From the NCBI GenBank assembly GCA_033030425.1, contig JAUFSD010000019.1, forward strand, positions 1,240,001 to 1,304,000: a stretch of DNA of 64,000 nucleotides, given 5' to 3'. The notes beneath the pieces were generated by a model that saw only the letters and a program-made list of their open reading frames with translations, did no database searches and had not been told where the DNA came from. This stretch comes from Verpa conica (lineage: Eukaryota > Ascomycota > Pezizomycetes > Pezizales > Morchellaceae). How positions within the stretch are numbered: position 1 is the stretch's first letter; each line of letters starts with the position of its first letter. Of the stretch, positions 61,658-64,000 are shown piece by piece. The position numbers were made by a program, and so were the translations under genes.

Positions 61658-63153
61658 GGTGTTTTTGGAATGGCTTGGCGGTGTTCTATTTTTCTCTCTC
61701 TCTCTCTCTCTATTTTTTTTCTTTCGATCTTTTGGTATTTTGTCTTTATATTTGGCGTTCCTTGTTTAGAGAAGGCGTGATTAGTGCCTACTTTGTAAAG
61801 TGACGGCGTTCACTAGGGGGATAGGGGTTTCTTTTTGGGGTTATTGGAAGATATTTTTGGCTTTCATATTCCTTCTTAGCATGTAGTCTAAGTCCACACA
61901 TAACAAATTTCTTATCGTGTCATGATCCAACTCTTGGAAATCGAGTTTCAGTCTATGTGAAATATACTGTGTTTTAGTGAGATGTAGTAGAAACGTGACA
62001 TGCAGGCTTATCTCGTTGATCCCGCAAGTGACCACTTATGATACCTATCCGGAAAACCTTAAAGGCAATGCAGCTTAGTCTCTGCACTGTTGATATGTAC
62101 CCCTAGCCCCATGCTGCATACCCGCGCTCTATTCGGTATATATATGATGCGCATACCACTAGCCCCAATATAAACCCTTTCAGCACTAAAAGAGGTTAAA
62201 CTCAAGCTAACAAATATAATAAGCGATTACCTTTACGAAACTCTGTATTTTTCAGTTCCTACTATAGTCGATAGAAAGATGATAACAGGCCATTCCAGTG
62301 GCGAAATCATTCGACATCTAAAAAGTGTTTCAGTACACCTCTATATAACTATTGTTTTACCACTGCTGATAAACCTTCTAGGTCAGGGTCAATACCCAAT
62401 TAGGAACTCCCAGTCGGTTAGATGTTTTAGGTATAAAACTCTAGAACCTAGAGTGTATACTCGATCGATTGAATTATAGGATTAGTATAGTGGTGGGCCT
62501 TAAATCTTGGTTCCACACGATATTTGTAATTCCCGCCTTTCCCGTCTACTAATTGCGAAAATCCCGGGAGTATGACGATTTTTTGAATCTGTTATATAGA
62601 CACAAGGGTGCATTTTTTTCTTCTTCGATTTGTGGAGATTAGGTTCATCTGAGACAACAAAATCGAGAGAATATTACCTGGCTTTGCATGATATGGATTC
62701 TTTCAGTTAGGTCATTACGAATCACCCAGGATCGCAATAACAACAACACTTAGCTCTAAAAGATATAATCCCCCCCCCGATACCTTTATTGACTTTAGGT
62801 AGCCGTTACTAGGCGTAATAGGCGTGTTTTGGCATATTTAATTCGAGCTGCCGGCTCGGGCTGTTTGTAGGCCGGCACTATCCCAAGGCTTAACCCTATG
62901 ACTTTCCTATGATAGGACTTTCACGAGTGCTCACTCAAGCCATTTAAATGATTCTAACCAGTTACTAGAATAATTCTCTTGCGATCGCAATGGTTCTAGG
63001 TGCATATATAACATTAGTATTACAAATAAAATGCTACAAGCACACTTCTCCCCCTATCTGACAGAAGTTATTTCCACAACATCCCCCCCAAAATCGATAA
63101 TTCACATTACCCGACCAGTAATTTAGTATATATAAAAAAAAAAAACACACCAA
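61658..63153. other. Convergent intergenic region
   Basis: Lies between the 3' ends of the PLAC8 gene and the last gene. No frame or RNA gene recognised; the first 150 bp are T/C-rich PLAC8 3' UTR and the final 30 bp an A-tract downstream of the last gene. Confidence 0.4.
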
Positions 63154-64000
63154 TTAAGAAGCCACGAGCGAGACATCATCCAAGAACAACTCCGCAACAT
63201 TATCATGTCTACTAGGACACAAGACCGTAACCTTCAACGTCTTGACACTACTGCTGCTACTACTGGCACTAACACTCTCCTCAGCCGTACGGCGAACATT
63301 CCTCGCCTTGATGGTCGTGACCGCCTTGATCTGAGCCCAGCCGCTCGAGCTATCGTTATTACTAACAGCAACCAATGCACCATCCAGGTAGAAGCTTGCA
63401 ATGCAGCCACACGCAGCCACAGGTCGCTTGGTCCACCCGGTAACGGTGTACTTCTTACCTAAGCAGAGTGTGACATCCTGCTTCAGGGTCAAGTAGCTGA
63501 TGATTGAAGACTGCTTCTGGAATGCGAAGCGGTAGCTCTTGGAGCCGGTGTGGGCGCTAGTGTCGGAGAAGTCTCCGTCGATGTAGTTGGTGCTTCCGCT
63601 CTTGTATAGTGACCAGGAGTCATCGGACTCTTGCTCGAAGCTGCTGTTGTCGATGGTTGCGGTGCATACTGCTGGGCTGGTGGTGCTTGTTTTGCTTGTG
63701 GTGGTTGTTTTGCTGGTGGTGCTTGCTTTGCAGGTTCTGTGGGTATTGGTTAGTAAAGCGCTGGCTTGAATGGGAGCTATGGGGGTAAGTACTCGGCGAT
63801 GGTAGTAGTAACTGTGATTGATGCTGTTTGGGTTTTAAGATCGGTGATAGTGACTGTTTCCTTCGGTTGAGAGGTAGTTATGGGGATGATAGTTGTGGGT
63901 AAGATGATAGTTGTGGTTGAGAAGATAGTTGTGGGTGAGACGATAGTGACTGGTACTGTCGTTGTTACACCGAAGACACTGGTAATTGTTGTAGTTTCAG
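63154..64000 (-). CDS. 3' part of a secreted Thr/Ser-rich protein with CBM-like C-terminus
   Basis: Two exons are visible on the minus strand (>64000-63793 and 63736-63154); the 5' end is outside the window. The first exon is a low-complexity stretch of Thr, Ile, Val and Pro (VTTTVPVTIVSPTTIFS ...). The splice (GA|GTACTT to CACAG|A) leads to TCKASTTSKTTTTSKTSTTSPAVC, a mucin-like linker that should be O-glycosylated. The last 160 residues read NSSFEQESDDSWSL, SYRFAFQKQSSIISYLTLKQDVTLCLGKKYTVTGWTK, ASFYLDGALVAV and NVAELFLDDVSLVAS. This is the beta-sandwich pattern of CBM_4_9-like modules (N-terminal SFE, C-terminal DDVSL). It is probably cell-wall-associated or secreted. Confidence 0.75.

Noticed and set aside
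63205..63462. Plus-strand frame opposite the last gene
   Set aside because: Antisense to the CBM-like domain, which has clear family features on the minus strand.
1..64000. CRISPR array, rRNA operon, telomere end
   Set aside because: No regularly spaced repeats, no rRNA sequence, and telomere-like motifs occur only as one or two units inside the window.

Overview
The window is nuclear DNA from a filamentous ascomycete (Pezizomycotina). Genes are well separated, occur on both strands, and are split by short introns of about 50-100 bp with GTRNGT-type donors, CTAAY branch sites and YAG acceptors. The protein families are typical of moulds and cup fungi: a HeLo-domain protein, a NACHT-ankyrin NLR, a kinase-ankyrin fusion, a hybrid histidine kinase, DUF5672 and DUF6536 proteins and an HNH_2 nuclease relic. 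Long gene-poor intergenic stretches and frequent homopolymer tracts fit a moderately expanded genome, perhaps Pezizomycetes-like, but the sequence alone does not fix the genus. All exon models were built by hand from reading frame, splice consensus and family alignment; every complete model closes in frame.

Layout. 0.6-2.6 kb: an F-box protein (-). 4.7-5.4 kb: a decayed HNH nuclease gene. 7.3-8.2 kb: Fe/Mn superoxide dismutase. 8.8-9.3 kb: an unknown single-exon gene. 9.5-11.2 kb (-) and 14.3-18.2 kb (+): a HeLo-pseudokinase and an active-looking kinase fused to Sel1-like and ankyrin repeats, head to head across 3 kb. 19.3-21.8 kb: a secreted glutamate-carboxypeptidase-II-like M28 peptidase with a GC-AG intron. 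21.9-23.0 kb: a 1.15-kb foldback element. 24.1-27.8 kb: an acidic protein of unknown function and a protein with a cytidine-deaminase-like zinc motif. 28.5-29.8 kb: a DUF5672 type II membrane protein. 31.3-32.5 kb: an ankyrin protein.

33.3-36.5 kb (-): a hybrid histidine kinase whose H-box histidine is replaced by lysine. 37.6-38.5 kb: a short-chain dehydrogenase. 41.5-46.0 kb (-): an NLR with about 18-20 very similar ankyrin repeats. 47.1-47.9 kb (-): a DUF6536 relic with an in-frame stop. 49.1-51.1 kb (-): an MFS transporter. 54.1-55.7 kb: a MATE transporter. 57.6-59.1 kb: a secreted agmatinase. 61.0-61.7 kb: a PLAC8 protein. From 63.2 kb to the edge (-): the 3' part of a secreted Thr/Ser-rich protein with a possible carbohydrate-binding C-terminus.

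The first 46 kb is rich in genes of the kind used in fungal self/non-self recognition and regulated cell death (HeLo, NACHT-ANK, kinase-ANK, ANK, possible deaminase). The last 15 kb holds transport and metabolism genes (MFS, MATE, agmatinase, PLAC8). No rRNA, tRNA, CRISPR array or intact transposase was found.
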